DNA from: Taeniopygia guttata
Taxonomy: Eukaryota > Chordata > Aves > Passeriformes > Estrildidae
Reading direction: 5' to 3'
DNA: 64,000 bases
NCBI RefSeq assembly: GCF_048771995.1
Contig: NC_133032.1
Location: 29,475,501-29,539,500, forward strand
The notes beneath the pieces are model-generated. The model searched no databases and was not told the origin of the DNA. It worked only from the letters and a program-made list of their open reading frames with translations. Within the stretch, counting starts at the first letter, position 1, and each line of letters opens with the position of its first letter. Shown here piece after piece: positions 28,001-37,492 of the stretch. Made by a program: the position numbers and the translations under genes.

Positions 28001-30806
28001 CTTCTGCCAGGATCTGAACTGCTTCTGACTCAGAATTAGCTTAGAGCAGTTTAGCTTCCCTCAGTCTACACTGTGATACCAGTGAAACAGATCAGGAAAA
28101 AAACTCTTCCAGCAGTCTCCCTAAACTGATGAAAAGCCAAAGCACAACATAACAGCTGAGGCTGGTCTGTACCCAGGCATGTACCAGGTGCTGCCTATGG
28201 GGCCCTGGTCTCTATGGGAAACTGAATGAGAACGTTTTGATGGCATTCAGCCATACACTGGAGAATCTTGATCCAAAGTGTGTTTTCACTGCCTCTGAGC
28301 TGAAAATCTGAGTCCTTCCCTCCCTCTGCTCCAGCTTCACATGCCAAGAAGCTGTGGCTTCCCTGGCACGAGTGCATGCTGGGGGAACAGGGCTCTGTCA
28401 AATGTGTTGGGAAAGAAAGGAGCCCCAAAGTAAAATGCCAGCATATGCTGTGTGTTACTGAGTGTAATATAGCACACTCAAGTATGTTACATTACACACA
28501 GAGTTTGTGCCAAGAGAGCCATGTTTCAAATCGCCCTTATTAGCAGCCACGAGAGTGAGGGTTGATTTCAGACTGCTGGGCAATGATTCACATCAGGAGA
28601 TACTCAACAAGCCTTTCTTACACAAGCAATTACAAGAAAAAGCTGCTGTCTTGGCCCAATTAATTTTGTCTCTGGAAACAAGCACTGAATAAATTAATAT
28701 AGCTAGAAGTGGAAAAGAAGGTAGGGTGACAAAGTTATAGTGTAACATCTTCAAGCTTCACCATGCTGGTTGTAACTTCCAGGAAATCTGTCCATGGATT
28801 TTTTTCCTATTAACCAAGGCAAGAAAGCTGTGTGCCTACTGAGGAATGATCTCTTGGAAGAAAAGAAAATAATCCCTCTTGAGAAACTCAACCACTTTTT
28901 CATAACTGCAGTCACTTTCTAACATGAAGTACCTTAGGATCACCTTAAGAAAGGGAACATGGCATCTGGGGAAAAGTGTTTTCCTTCTCCCCAACGACTT
29001 TGAGTGTGCTTGTAACATCAACTATCCTCCTGCTTTGTCTCCTCAATTTTCTGGCCAGAGGCAGACTCTGCAATCATGACTGAAGACCACCTTTACCCAA
29101 GCAGTGCCTCTCATCAGAGGGGACCTCAGCACAGGGTCACACAGACTGGAAAACTGAACATGTCTGCTAAGGTGAAATCAGCCAGCACTCAGCAGAAACG
29201 TCTAAATTCACTGGCAGCAGGAGCAGAGTGCTGCCAAGACAGCAGCTGATGAAATCAATGTTCTCCCACGCTGGAATTTAATACTGGCATCCTAGCATTT
29301 CTTATGAACTGCTCTTCAGTGCTCTCAGTGCCTGTCTGCCTTACTAAAATTTTGAAAAAGGCATTTCTAGCACTGCTGTCATCAAGCTGCAACATTAGTT
29401 TAGCACCAACACAGTGAACACCACTCTCATAAGCAAACTGTTGGCATTAAGTTGCACAGCACCCACACACAAGTCAGCCACACCCAGATTGTACTGTAGA
29501 AAGTTGCCATTTAAGATTACAGTATACTGCAAAAAGAAGCAGCACCAAAAAAGTCTTGCAGCAAGCATGAGATTTCAGCTACGCTAGGGTCCCTGAATAG
29601 GGCCTGACACATTACAGAAGGCAGGAAAGATGTCAAAGCACACAGCAGCAGCTAAAGCTGGGGCCCAGAGAAAGGTGTGTCCTCCCTGGCATCAGTGGGT
29701 AGAAACCAGAAGGAAAACCAGGCTGAAAATGCAGACTCGGAGAAAGACAAGCTCCTGGAAGCTTTGCACACGAGTTAGTACGAGGAAGGCTTCCACACTT
29801 TGTTATACTCACATTAGTATTTCTGCTCCTTCTGGCAGGCACTGGAGCAAAGCCAGCACTCACTAAGTGGAGTGGCACTACCTGGGGAACAGGAATGGAG
29901 CAGTCTTCCAATCAGACAAGGTCATCAGATAAAATATAGCCCGAAGAGAAAAGACAGACATTATCTAAGGCCGTGAAGCTCACTGCTGGCAGATGCAAGC
30001 GCTCCTTGCAAGTAAATGACGTGCCATGTACACCTGCCTACTGCATGGAGCACCAGATGAAGCACTGGTTTTGTTGTCATCATCCTCACCATGGCTAGAT
30101 TTGGAGCGTATCCCTTTGAAAGCTTCCATGCCTACTCTCAAGCAAGTGCCAGCTTTCTCTGTTGTGTAAGTCCAACACTATTAACCAAGACTAGACCCAT
30201 CCTGCCCTATGACACTGTGGTCTTCCCTCTGCAGCATGAAACCTGCTTCAAAAACAGGAGTCCAGAAAACGCCATCCCCTTGCTCAAATGGACTAAAACA
30301 TGCAGAAGAAGTGCCACTACTGACACGGCTCTACCGTGACCATTCCAATGGCCAAAGCCCCACGGTCTGCCAGGACCTGATCCAGAGGTGTGCTCCAGGG
30401 AGCTCCTGCTCCATGGGACCCGACCCTACCTGTCCAGCCAGTGTACGCGGTGCAGTCGTGCGGGTCGGCCGACTTGAGGCCCTTCTCCATCTGCTGCAGC
30501 AGCTCCCTGATTTTGTTATTCAGCCGTTGCGTGAATTCGGGGGTCAGCTGCGGAGAGAAAACCCACCCAACGTGAGGGCAACGCCAGCAGGCTGCGGGCA
30601 TCGGTACAGCGGGCAGCCCCGGCGGAGCCGCGTCTGTAACCACAGCTCTCGGCGCTCCACGGCCGGGGCACATCCCCGCGGCCGGGGCACATCCCCAGAG
30701 CCCCTCACCCAGCCCCGCTCACCCGCCCGGCCGCGTCGAAGTAGCCGGTGGCCAAGGACTTGTCGTAGTCCGCGTAGGGGTTCGGGAGGGCTCGCTGCGC
30801 CATCAT
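15971..30806 (-). CDS. LANCL1: LANCL1, glutathione-binding LanC-like protein 1 (whole gene, nine coding exons, spliced)
   Basis: Joining nine exons gives an unbroken 400-codon frame (84+118+208+136+147+183+177+73+77 nt). It matches remembered human LANCL1 along its whole length; counted from the second Met it is 399 residues, the human length. LanC-like proteins fold as an alpha/alpha barrel with a zinc site. The ligands are present: Cys276 in HWCHGAPG, and Cys322-His323 in GLCHGTAG (human numbering). Family work ascribes to LANCL proteins the addition of glutathione to dehydroamino acids in damaged or phospho-eliminated proteins. The protein is expected to be cytosolic, partly membrane-associated. 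All introns have GT-AG ends. The gene is divergent from CPS1, as in human 2q34. There is no sign of decay. Confidence 0.97.
16048..16922 (-). other. LANCL1: LANCL1 intron 8
   Basis: 875-bp GT-AG intron (donor GTAATGTC). Nothing recognisable lies inside it. Confidence 0.9.
16923..16995 (-). CDS. LANCL1: LANCL1 coding exon 8
   Basis: The acceptor is CTTTTCTCAG and the donor is GTAATG. The exon encodes FAEWCLSYGQHGCRTPDTPF, then SLFE and the first base of Gly375 (residues 352-375). Human has CLEYGEHG where this copy has CLSYGQHG. The exon is 73 nt and ends in phase 1, matching exon 9. Confidence 0.96.
17148..17324 (-). CDS. LANCL1: LANCL1 coding exon 7 (zinc ligands Cys322-His323)
   Basis: 177 nt, residues 293-351, in frame at both ends. 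The acceptor is TGTCTCCACAG and the donor is GTAAGAGTG. It contains the LanC motif GYGLCHGTAGNAYAFL, whose Cys-His pair binds zinc in this family. It ends with NLTQNMKYLYRACK. This is the exon most diagnostic of a LanC-like protein. Confidence 0.97.
17325..17723 (-). other. LANCL1: LANCL1 intron 6
   Basis: 399-bp GT-AG intron (donor GTACCAGAC). No embedded element is recognised. Confidence 0.9.
17724..17906 (-). CDS. LANCL1: LANCL1 coding exon 6 (zinc ligand Cys276)
   Basis: 183 nt, residues 232-292, in frame. The acceptor is TCTCTCTTAG and the donor is GTACCA. It begins PGFGVSQVKLHNTVKPSVDY, where human has PSLQVSQGKLHSLVKPSVDY. The conserved zinc-site motif LVHWCHGAPGVIYML follows. The first few residues are the most divergent part of the protein. 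Confidence 0.97.
17907..18502 (-). other. LANCL1: LANCL1 intron 5
   Basis: 596-bp GT-AG intron (donor GTAAGAGCC). Nothing recognisable lies inside it. Confidence 0.9.
18503..18649 (-). CDS. LANCL1: LANCL1 coding exon 5
   Basis: 147 nt, residues 183-231, in frame. The acceptor is CCCTTCACAG. It encodes VCEEVVASGESLAKKRNFTA, then KSPLMFEWYQEYYVGAAHG, then LAGIYYYLMQ. This is nearly the human sequence. The YVGAAHGLAGIYY stretch is a characteristic LanC-like repeat motif (GxxHGxxG type). Confidence 0.97.
18650..18963 (-). other. LANCL1: LANCL1 intron 4
   Basis: 314-bp GT-AG intron (donor GTACTG). No embedded element is recognised. Confidence 0.9.
18964..19099 (-). CDS. LANCL1: LANCL1 coding exon 4
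   Basis: 136 nt. It completes Arg137 and runs to residue 182. The acceptor is TTTTCATTGCAG and the donor is GTACTG. It encodes LLHLHKADPRVPDELLYGRM, then GYLSALIFVNKHFGEEKIPH, then SHIQQ. Phase 2 in and phase 0 out agree with the neighbouring exons. Confidence 0.96.
19100..23169 (-). other. LANCL1: LANCL1 intron 3
   Basis: 4,070-bp GT-AG intron (donor GTAAAA after the CCG of Arg). It contains a CR1 fragment at 19,934-20,160. No other gene, RNA or element is recognised in the rest. Confidence 0.85.
19934..20160 (+). mobile_element. CR1 LINE 3' fragment in LANCL1 intron 3
   Basis: It is in CR1 sense orientation, antisense to the host gene. The landmarks are GGTTGGATATTAGGAAAAAA, CCCAGGAGGTGGTAGAATCA, GGTTGGACTTGATGATCTTA and the tail TTCCAACCTCATTATTCTGT GATTCTGTGA. 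This is the classic CR1 3' untranslated segment, cut at its 5' end and still close to the usual avian form, so it is not very old. Confidence 0.94.
23170..23377 (-). CDS. LANCL1: LANCL1 coding exon 3
   Basis: 208 nt. It completes Gly68 and ends two bases into Arg137. The acceptor is CTTCTGCAG before GCATTGC and the donor is GTAAAATAC. It encodes IALLYLHLFDVYGDPAYLQV, then AHEYVKKSLRCLTRRSITFL, then CGDAGPLAVAAVVYHKLQNQ, then KQAEDCII. The CGDAGPLA motif is typical of LANCL1. Confidence 0.97.
26409..26468. repeat. 30-bp tandem duplication
   Basis: Two adjacent copies (26,409-26,438 and 26,439-26,468) differ at one base, AAAGCTCTG against AAAGGTCTG. This is probably a recent slippage or short tandem duplication event. 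It lies inside LANCL1 intron 2, away from splice sites. Confidence 0.9.
27146..27300 (-). mobile_element. Old CR1 LINE fragment in LANCL1 intron 2
   Basis: Read on the plus strand it follows the antisense CR1 pattern: GTGGTGATCTGCTCCAACCC, then TCAACCTCAAATTTGC, then GGGCCTTGTCCAGTCAAACA, then CTGAATATCTCCAAGAACAG. Compared with other CR1 copies in the window it is strongly diverged, so it is an older insertion. The ends are uncertain by tens of bases. Confidence 0.65.
30430..30547 (-). CDS. LANCL1: LANCL1 coding exon 2
   Basis: 118 nt, residues 29-67 plus one base of Gly68. The acceptor is TTTCTCTCCGCAG and the donor is GTAGGG. It encodes LTPEFTQRLNNKIRELLQQM, then EKGLKSADPHDCTAYTGWT. Human reads LTPEFSQRLTNKIRELLQQM in the same place. 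Confidence 0.97.
30661..30697. repeat. 19-bp tandem pair in LANCL1 intron 1
   Basis: GGCCGGGGCACATCCCC occurs twice with a 19-bp period, inside the 175-bp GC-rich first intron (30,548-30,722). Confidence 0.85.
30723..30806 (-). CDS. LANCL1: LANCL1 coding exon 1 with tandem start codons
   Basis: It encodes MMAQRALPNPYADYDKSLAT, then GYFDAAGR (28 codons), and ends at donor GTGAGC. Two ATGs are adjacent, at 30,804-30,806 and 30,801-30,803. The human protein starts MAQRAFPNPYADYNK, matching the second. The second also has the better context, A at -3 and G at +4. The first has A at -3 but A at +4. Initiation at either gives 400 or 399 residues. Confidence 0.95.
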
Positions 30807-30960
30807 TGTCCCGCTCGGCTCGGCTCGGCTCGGCTCGGCCGCGGCTCCGCCCCGGAAGGCGCCGCTGCCGCCGCTCGCTCAGGGGCGGGCTCGGGGCCGC
30901 GGCTGCCGCCGGCGCTGAGGGGCTCGGGGAGCCCGTGCGGCTCTGGGCTTGTTGCAGCGC
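30807..30960 (-). promoter_or_regulatory. LANCL1: LANCL1 CpG-rich, TATA-less promoter and 5' UTR
   Basis: The region just upstream of the LANCL1 ATG is very rich in G, C and CpG. It has GC boxes (GGGGCGGG at 30,882-30,889 and CCGCCCCGG near 30,847), an ETS-type CCGGAAG at 30,852-30,858, and no TATA box. CpG density stays high into exon 2, so the island spans about 30,430-31,160. The exact transcription start cannot be read from sequence. Such islands often fire both ways, but no plus-strand gene is recognised nearby. Confidence 0.7.
30814..30838. repeat. (CTCGG)5 microsatellite in the LANCL1 leader or promoter
   Basis: Five exact CTCGG units lie 8 bases upstream of the first LANCL1 ATG, probably within the 5' UTR. 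On the transcript strand this is a (CCGAG)n tract. Confidence 0.9.
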
Positions 30961-31019
30961 GGTGTGTCTGCTCTAGAAAGCCCCGTGGAGCTGCGGAGCA
31001 GTTCAGGGCTTCATGTAGA

Positions 31020-31345
31020 GTTTCATCAAGGGGCCGATTGCAGCTGGCCCTGTCGGGTTTAGGGGCCCGGTGCTGCTGGGTCTGTGTGCTTTAGGGAGCC
31101 CTTTGGAATGTGAGGTCGCTCGCAGCCGGTCTTGTGGGGCTTAGGGACGCTGTAGGGCTGAGGGTAGCTGTCTCTGACTGGCTTAGGGAGACCTGGGAGA
31201 TTTTGGGCCCCTTGGAGGTGGCCTTGTGGTGTTTAAGTCTCATGTGGGGGGCCCTGTGGGATTTGGTTCAGTTGGCTGCATGAAGCTTGGAGGCCATGTG
31301 GGGTTAGGGAGTGGATGGGCACCATGTGGGTTTGGCATTAAGCTG
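31020..31345. repeat. Degenerate G-rich repeat beside the LANCL1 CpG island
   Basis: A loose motif of the type GGCC-TGTGGGGTTTAGGGA recurs at irregular spacing: GTCGGGTTTAGGGGCCC, TGTGGGGCTTAGGGACGC, CTGGCTTAGGGAGACC, GGCCCTGTGGGATTTGG, GGCCATGTGGGGTTAGGGAG. It looks like a decayed minisatellite. Period and copy number are not clean. Confidence 0.5.
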
Positions 31346-34300
31346 GTGCAGGTGCTGACAGAGGGTCAGCCCAAGGAGAACGTACAGAGTCCTGCACCCC
31401 CCAGCAGGTTTCCTCACTTGGGGTGGGACCCAGCCTGCACGGGGGACAGGGGCTCTGTGCTGAGCTACATCTGCCTCATGAAGAGGTTAGTCCCTGTGCT
31501 TTTCCTCCCAAGTGCAACGTAACTGTGCTGCCATGCTGCTGGGGGTCTCCCTGCTGTCATCGTGGGGCAGTGTGCCCCTGTGCAGCCACTCACGTACAAT
31601 GTACTTTATGCTGCCAGTAGCATTCATTGGGCTCACATGTCCTTGTGTGCTGTATTCCTCAATCCAGGCCTTGCTGCTTGGTGTAACACTGTGCCCAGCT
31701 CCCTTTCTTCTGACCCTGTGGACCTGGAATGAGTTGTGATGTCCCTGCTTGAGGTGTGGCTTGCTGAAGTGTGTGACATGCGCAGCTTTGGGCCTCCCCA
31801 GCACTTGTAGCACTGCAGGCTTGCGCGTGTGTCTGTTGGGGAAGCTGAAAGGGATGTGGCTGAGCTTGAAGCTCCTGGTGGCTTGTCAAGGTCCAAGTGC
31901 AGTGACACTGCCCCTTGTAGGAGCTGAATTCAGCTGGGTGGGTTTAGGGGAAACTGCTGCTGTAAGAATTTACATATTGGTGACTGTGAACACCCTGAGA
32001 ATTCATTAGGCTGCTGCATTCATGCCTGTGACAATTGTATTATGTAAGGGATTATGGCTTTCTGTCCATATGTCCATTCTTTATTACAATCAATAAAATT
32101 AGACCTTAAAGAAAAAAAAAGTAAATTATTTCACAATATGGCGTGAAACAAACATAAAAGAGGCAATTGCAATTATGTTTGCTTTCAGTACTTTTTTCAC
32201 TCAGCTGTTGCTTGTTTAGTGAATTTCAGTCATGTAAACATTGCCTTACATTCAAGGCAGAGAGATGGACTGCAGTTCTAGTAGTCAGGGAGCTGGCTAT
32301 AGCATCAGCAAAAAATAATGTGGAATCTTCTGCTTAAGGCCATATTCACAGCCCTATATTATGGTCTTCCATCTGCAGGTTAAAGCAGTATTCACTGCCC
32401 TCCTTCCCTCAGGCACAGTTCAGTAATAGCTTCCAGCATTTCAGCTTCAGAGTCTTGCTTTGATTCCTCACATTAGGTTTTTTTTTCCTTATCACTTAAA
32501 GAAAAAGATGTTTTTCCCAAATTATCCTGCCTGTTCTCTTCACCACCCTGCCGAGGAGTTATGTTGAAGTATATGGTTTTCTAATTGGTCATGGTCACTT
32601 TGGCTTTGTTGCCCAGGATGAACCCAAAAATCCAGGCTGCAGCTGTCACTCAGAGCCCAAGTAAGAGAATCATGATTCATCCTTAGTAGCCTGCCCATGC
32701 AGAATGGGGAATGAAAGAAGGAAGTGATCTTGAGAGGAAAGCTGCTCCTGTGTTCTTGCAATCCTGGTCACTTTGGGCTGTTTGGGAATGGTGGGCCTGT
32801 TTGTTTGCTTTGTCTGAAAAGGGTCATGCCTCTGAAAAAACAAAAAAATTAAAAGCTGTTAAAGCAGATCTGTTCAGAACACATCTGCAGATGAATTGTG
32901 TGTGGATGCAGCTATGAGAACACAGGGAAAATGGTGAGAAAGCAATCTCTAGTAGCCTTCCTGGCAGTCTTGTCACAGTTAGCCCCCGAAAATCTGTCTC
33001 TGAAGTGACTTGCAATTAGTGCTTGAATAAATGTCCTTAAATCTTTCTACCTGTCACAAAACTAAAGGATGTAATACTTTTTGCTCCACAACATTGTCTA
33101 AAAGACAAATCCTTACTAAATTTTAGCAACATAAGAATCCTGGCTGTTAGTGGTCCCAACTGCACTCGTAGCATATCTGTGGATTATGTGAATGAAACGG
33201 ATGTGTCAAAGTCCTCCTTGAACAAAACCTCAGTGTACCTGGGTGTCTACTCCCTCCTCATTCCAGTGAGTATATGAACCCAAAATCTCTGACAGATGTT
33301 ACAGCTGCTTGCATGCTCCGTGGCACCATGCCTGAGGGCATGCTGAAACATCTTCCCGGGAGGAGCTGTCTCCTGCTGGAGTCTGTCCTTCACTGGCTGT
33401 AGGTGTCTGTCAGTTCTGCAAACTCACCTGCAGCGAATCCCCATGCAGCATGTGCCCGATGTGGGCAGTGGAGTTGCAGACTTGCAAGTGGCCTTTCCAA
33501 AATGGTAGTTTGCCATCTGCCCTGCTTCCACAGCCTCCTCTCAGGGTCAGAGCGACCTCACACAGCAGGCTCCATGCTGTGAACCAGATGGGCTTGGCAT
33601 GGTAACCCCACAACAGCAAATGTGAGGCTTGCTTGCTCTCCTTTCCTGTTGCATGCTATATGTGAGGGAGTGCAGTGAGCAAGGCTAGAGTGTCCTTTGC
33701 AGCCTTGTCAGCTAGAAAAAGGAATTTGAGAGGCTGTGTGGAAATGCTGCACAGAATATGGTTATCCTTAAGGTGTGTGAGAATGTCCTGAAAAAACATA
33801 CTGGCAAAGTACTTGGGCGGTGGGAGGGGTTTCATCTGCTGAAAAAATTGCCCAGGGGATGTCTCAGCAGAATTCTACATCACAGAACTACTGCAAGACA
33901 AGATTTTAGTGGATATTTAAGAGATGTAATCCAAGTCGTGGCATTTATATCCCCATCTCTGCTTTGGTTTGTTTCTTTTTGGTGTTGGCTTCTTTGTGTT
34001 CCTGTTTCGGACAGCACAGAGTAAAACTGAGAAGCTTCCCAGCTGTATTCATTAGCCTCTCTTACACATTATTTATTCATCAGCAGCATAGCTGAAGATA
34101 CTATATACTTAAGAACGATGTCCAAAGTGTCCCAGGACATATAACAGATCAAAATCAAAGATGCCCTTTTTTTCATTTTAAATAACAATTTTGAGCATCA
34201 GATATTGTTTCTGCAATGGTGCTATTTATAAACTAGAGATAACTCTAGAAACTTTGCCATTTAATATTAGAGCCACAGCTCCCCATATTTGATCTCAGTA

Positions 34301-34977
34301 AAAATGCAAACCTACATCAAGAAATTGAAGATCTTAATGCCATTCTGAAGCTAAGTAGCTTGGCTTTGGTAGGTGAGGAAAATGTTATATCTCAGTATTA
34401 TAAGTGGAATTTTTTTCCTTTTAGAGGGATATCTAGGGGAAGGGAAAAGCATTTTTTTTTACTGTATTTTTTTTCCATTTTACAGATGGCATTGATTGTT
34501 TTTCTTTTAGCTTATATGAAGAGATCAAAGGCTAAGTACTGGTCACAGATTTTGACTTGTTCTAGTTGATTCTATTGATAGCACTTCTGGGGAGCAGAGC
34601 TTACCTGTGTCCTGCCTGCACTTATTGTGGTTAGGTTATTACATCAAGCATTCAGTACAGAGAATTCTGACTCCATGCACAAACACAGTGTTGGTTCCCA
34701 CTCAGATCTCAGAGCTGTAGTAGGTACTTCTGTGAAAACACTACTCACAAGGTGAAAGAAAAAAAAATAAAAGGAGGAAGGAAAAAGAGCACAAAACTAG
34801 GAATGCTCTTACATGTGTCTGTGGCTCACCTGCATCTCACATTCTGCGTTATGTCCTGATCTCTCAAACAAGACAGCAAAACTAGAAGCAGGACATACAA
34901 GTCATAGGACTAATAAGGCCAGAAAAGAGATCATCAGCTGCGTGGAATGACTTAGGTGCAAGGACTAAGTAGCTAGG
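31346..34977. other. Intergenic DNA between LANCL1 and CPS1; no gene recognised
   Basis: No exon, RNA gene or transposon is recognised. Frames of up to about 108 codons have no family resemblance. The stretch is A+T-rich past 32 kb. Confidence 0.5.
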
Positions 34978-35578
34978 TGTGAAAAACACCAGTCACTTGG
35001 TTTTTTTTAAATCTTAAAAGTTTATTAGTAATAAAATAGTTATTAAAATAGTAATAAAAAATTGGACAATGAGGATTAGGACACTATGAGACAATAAAAA
35101 GCAAAGAACTACAGATGTCCAGATGTTTTTGGGCACTAAGCTGCCAAAAACATGCCTTGTGAACAAAGGAATAACCCTTAAAAGCAACAGCCTGTTGCAT
35201 ATTCATATATCTCATACATGATGCATAAATTCCTTGCAAATTAGGAATTTTTCTGGGTTTTGTCAACTTCTTCCCCTTAATCCTGATGGTTCCATAAAGA
35301 TGGAGAGAAGGTGGAAGGATGTTGTCTTTTCTGATAAGGAGGCTGTAACTCTTTATGTGTCCTGTCACTCAGCGAAGAGTTTCTTGATTATCCCTTTTCT
35401 TAAGCTAGTAAAAAAATCTTACATCACAGAGTTTCTATTTTAACATTATGTTATAACCTAAAACTATATTTAACACACCACTTAAGAGAATTAATACAGC
35501 ATAACTTTCTAACATTACACATATAATATTAATTTTAATATTTGCGAAAAGCCAATCATAAAATATGCATTCTTCACA
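34978..35578 (-). mobile_element. Solo LTR of an avian endogenous retrovirus, ERVL-like, 601 bp
   Basis: The element is bounded by TGTGAA...TTCACA ends (TG...CA inverted termini). It is flanked by a perfect 5-bp target duplication, CTAGG, at 34,973-34,977 and 35,579-35,583. A 5-bp duplication is typical of ERVL/class III elements. Read on the minus strand, an AATAAA lies near the 3' end, which sets the orientation. The sequence resembles a family I remember as common in songbirds. No internal viral region is present, so it is a solo LTR left by recombination between two LTRs. The intact duplication suggests moderate to young age. Confidence 0.9.
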
Positions 35579-35583
35579 CTAGG

Positions 35584-37370
35584 CCAGGACTATTCAGGCT
35601 GGAAAAGCGGTATCTGAAAGGGCTGTGGGGGATGTCTGTAAAGCCTTGAAGAGTGTCACAATTATGAGCAGGGAAGGGTGACCTGCTGGCTCTCAAAGCC
35701 AGCAGACATCAGCTGCAGCAGCTCTCAGAGGTGAAGGTTATTGCAGGTTGTCAATCCAAAGACACAGCTGGGCCTGGGCACGGGAGGGGCTGAGCCTGCC
35801 ACTGCTGAGAGTTTGGCTGGCACACTGCCCGAGCATCCCACACGGCCTGGGCTCTGGGAGGGTTTGCTCTGGCTGCTGCACCTGCTGCCATGTGTTTCTA
35901 TTCTGCTTTACGGCATTCGAACCTGGGCAGGGCAGTTAACAGCTGAACAGCTTTGGAGCAACCTCCAGCATCCCACTCAAACTACAAACACATCTTTGAT
36001 TGGGAGTAGGTTGGCTTTAGGCGATCTTTCAGCGCTCAGCCACTAGATGCCTCTGTCCCACAAGGAAGGAGCCGGAGGAGCCGTCTGTGCCTGTGCCCTC
36101 AGCCTGGCACACAGAGAAGGCATCCATGCCCTGCTCACTGTGGGATGGGAGGGGGTTAGATGCTGTGTAAGGAGTAGAGAGCAGTGGTTCTGCACCTAGC
36201 AATCCTCTGTGACATTTTATCATTTTCTCCTCCTTGTGAATCGTAAGATATCAATATCCCCCAAAGCAGTGGGAACCCATCCTATTTTAGCCAATGAAAG
36301 AGAGAAGTTGGAGAGCAGACCTGGTTGAGAAGAGGTGCTCAGTAAGGGCTACATATGGTCAGGAGCAAAGAAAACTAGTCAGGAAACTGCTAAAAACTGG
36401 ACAAAGGACTTTGTTTCGTGATGAGGTAATTTGGAAGACAGTAGGGATTGTTGAGACTTTGATAGAATTTGATCCCTGGATAGGACTGACATCAAGTCAG
36501 ATTTATTTTGCTGTGTTATAATGACTAAAGCAGTTCTGTGTAGGGCACTTTCATATTGGTACTCTCTTTAAAGTTCAGTGAGAGGGCTGGATGTGATTGC
36601 CAATGTGTGGATGTGACTGATTGCTCACCCTGACTCTGTGTTTGACATCTGTCTGAACCCCCATTCACCTTTGCATATGTACAGGATGAGCTGTAGTAAA
36701 TATGACTGCTGACTTGTTTGCCGAGCTGTGTGAACAGTTTGGGGTGGCAGTGACCAGGGTCTCTGTGACACTGAGCAATGCAGTTAGGCTTTACAGGTAC
36801 TGTGAGGGGCACTGAGAGAACCTTATTTTTCATTTGGCACCTTTTACCCCTTCTTCAAAATGGAAACTGCTGTTGCTCAGAGTGTACAATTCTTTTTTGT
36901 GGAAAACTATTGAGTGTCATGGTCAAGTTTTTAAAGGACCTTTAATCCCAAGTGTTTATAATATCAACAATAGGGACACCAGGCAGCATTGCAAAGTCTG
37001 TCCTGATCCAGCAGTGATTTGGCACCTGTGCCAGTATAATGATATTTATCATCTACATCCACCTTTATGGTAATAGTTTTGTCTAGATTTGTCTTGGTCA
37101 GTAAATATGTGCCATTAAGTCCTAGGTTTGCCATCCTGGTAGGACTGAGGTGTCTTCTATTTCTTAGAGATCCTGTAATGGCAATTCTCAGAAGATCACT
37201 CCTCCTGGATTTTCCATCGAGTTTGCTCACCTTCGTTCCTGTCCCTTGTTCCTGCTAGGCTTTGTCTGACTTCTGTTTCTGTGGCCCTTCCCATCACTGG
37301 AGAGGCAATTCGTTGATGGCTCTGAGGAGGAACTTATTTAGAGCTTCTCTTCTCCTTCAGGGAAATTACA
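35584..37370. other. Intergenic DNA; no gene recognised
   Basis: About 35,590-35,660 vaguely resembles the inner part of a CR1 (CAGGCTGGAAAAGCGG and so on), but too weakly to call. Nothing else is recognised. Confidence 0.45.
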
Positions 37371-37492
37371 AATCACAGAATAAGCTGAGTTGGAAGAGAC
37401 CCACAAGGATCATGGAGTCCCACTCCCCAGGAGTCATACCATGTATTGTCCAAACACTTCTTCAGCTCTGTCAGGCTTGGTGGCCTAACCAG
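37371..37492 (-). mobile_element. CR1 LINE 3' fragment
   Basis: On the plus strand it shows the antisense CR1 pattern AATCACAGAATAAGCTGAGT, TGGAAGAGACCCACAAGGAT, TGTCCAAACACTTCTTCAGC, TCTGTCAGGCTTGGTGGCC. It belongs to the CR1 subgroup whose tail reads 'GATCCTTGTGGGTC' in sense. Only the 3' end is kept. Confidence 0.9.

Larger units (their letters stand above)
23378..30429 (-). other. LANCL1: LANCL1 intron 2
   Basis: 7,052-bp GT-AG intron (donor GTAGGG). It holds an old CR1 piece near 27,146-27,300, a 30-bp tandem duplication at 26,409-26,468, and an unexplained 269-codon open frame at 27,133-27,942 on the gene's strand. No splice-supported alternative exon is recognised. Confidence 0.85.

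Noticed and set aside
28448-28502. Nested imperfect inverted repeats (CTGTGTGT/ACACACAG around GAGTGT/ACACTC)
   Set aside because: Short arms with mismatches in TG/CA-rich sequence. It does not fit a tRNA cloverleaf and could easily be chance.
30209-30976. 255-codon plus-strand open frame over the start of LANCL1
   Set aside because: It is antisense to LANCL1 exons 1 and 2 in a CpG island, where stops are rare because of base composition. It has no domain and is full of Arg, Pro and Ser.
35590-35660. Possible CR1 remnant beside the first solo LTR
   Set aside because: Only a vague match to the CR1 interior (GGCTGGAAAAG and similar). It is too weak to call by eye.
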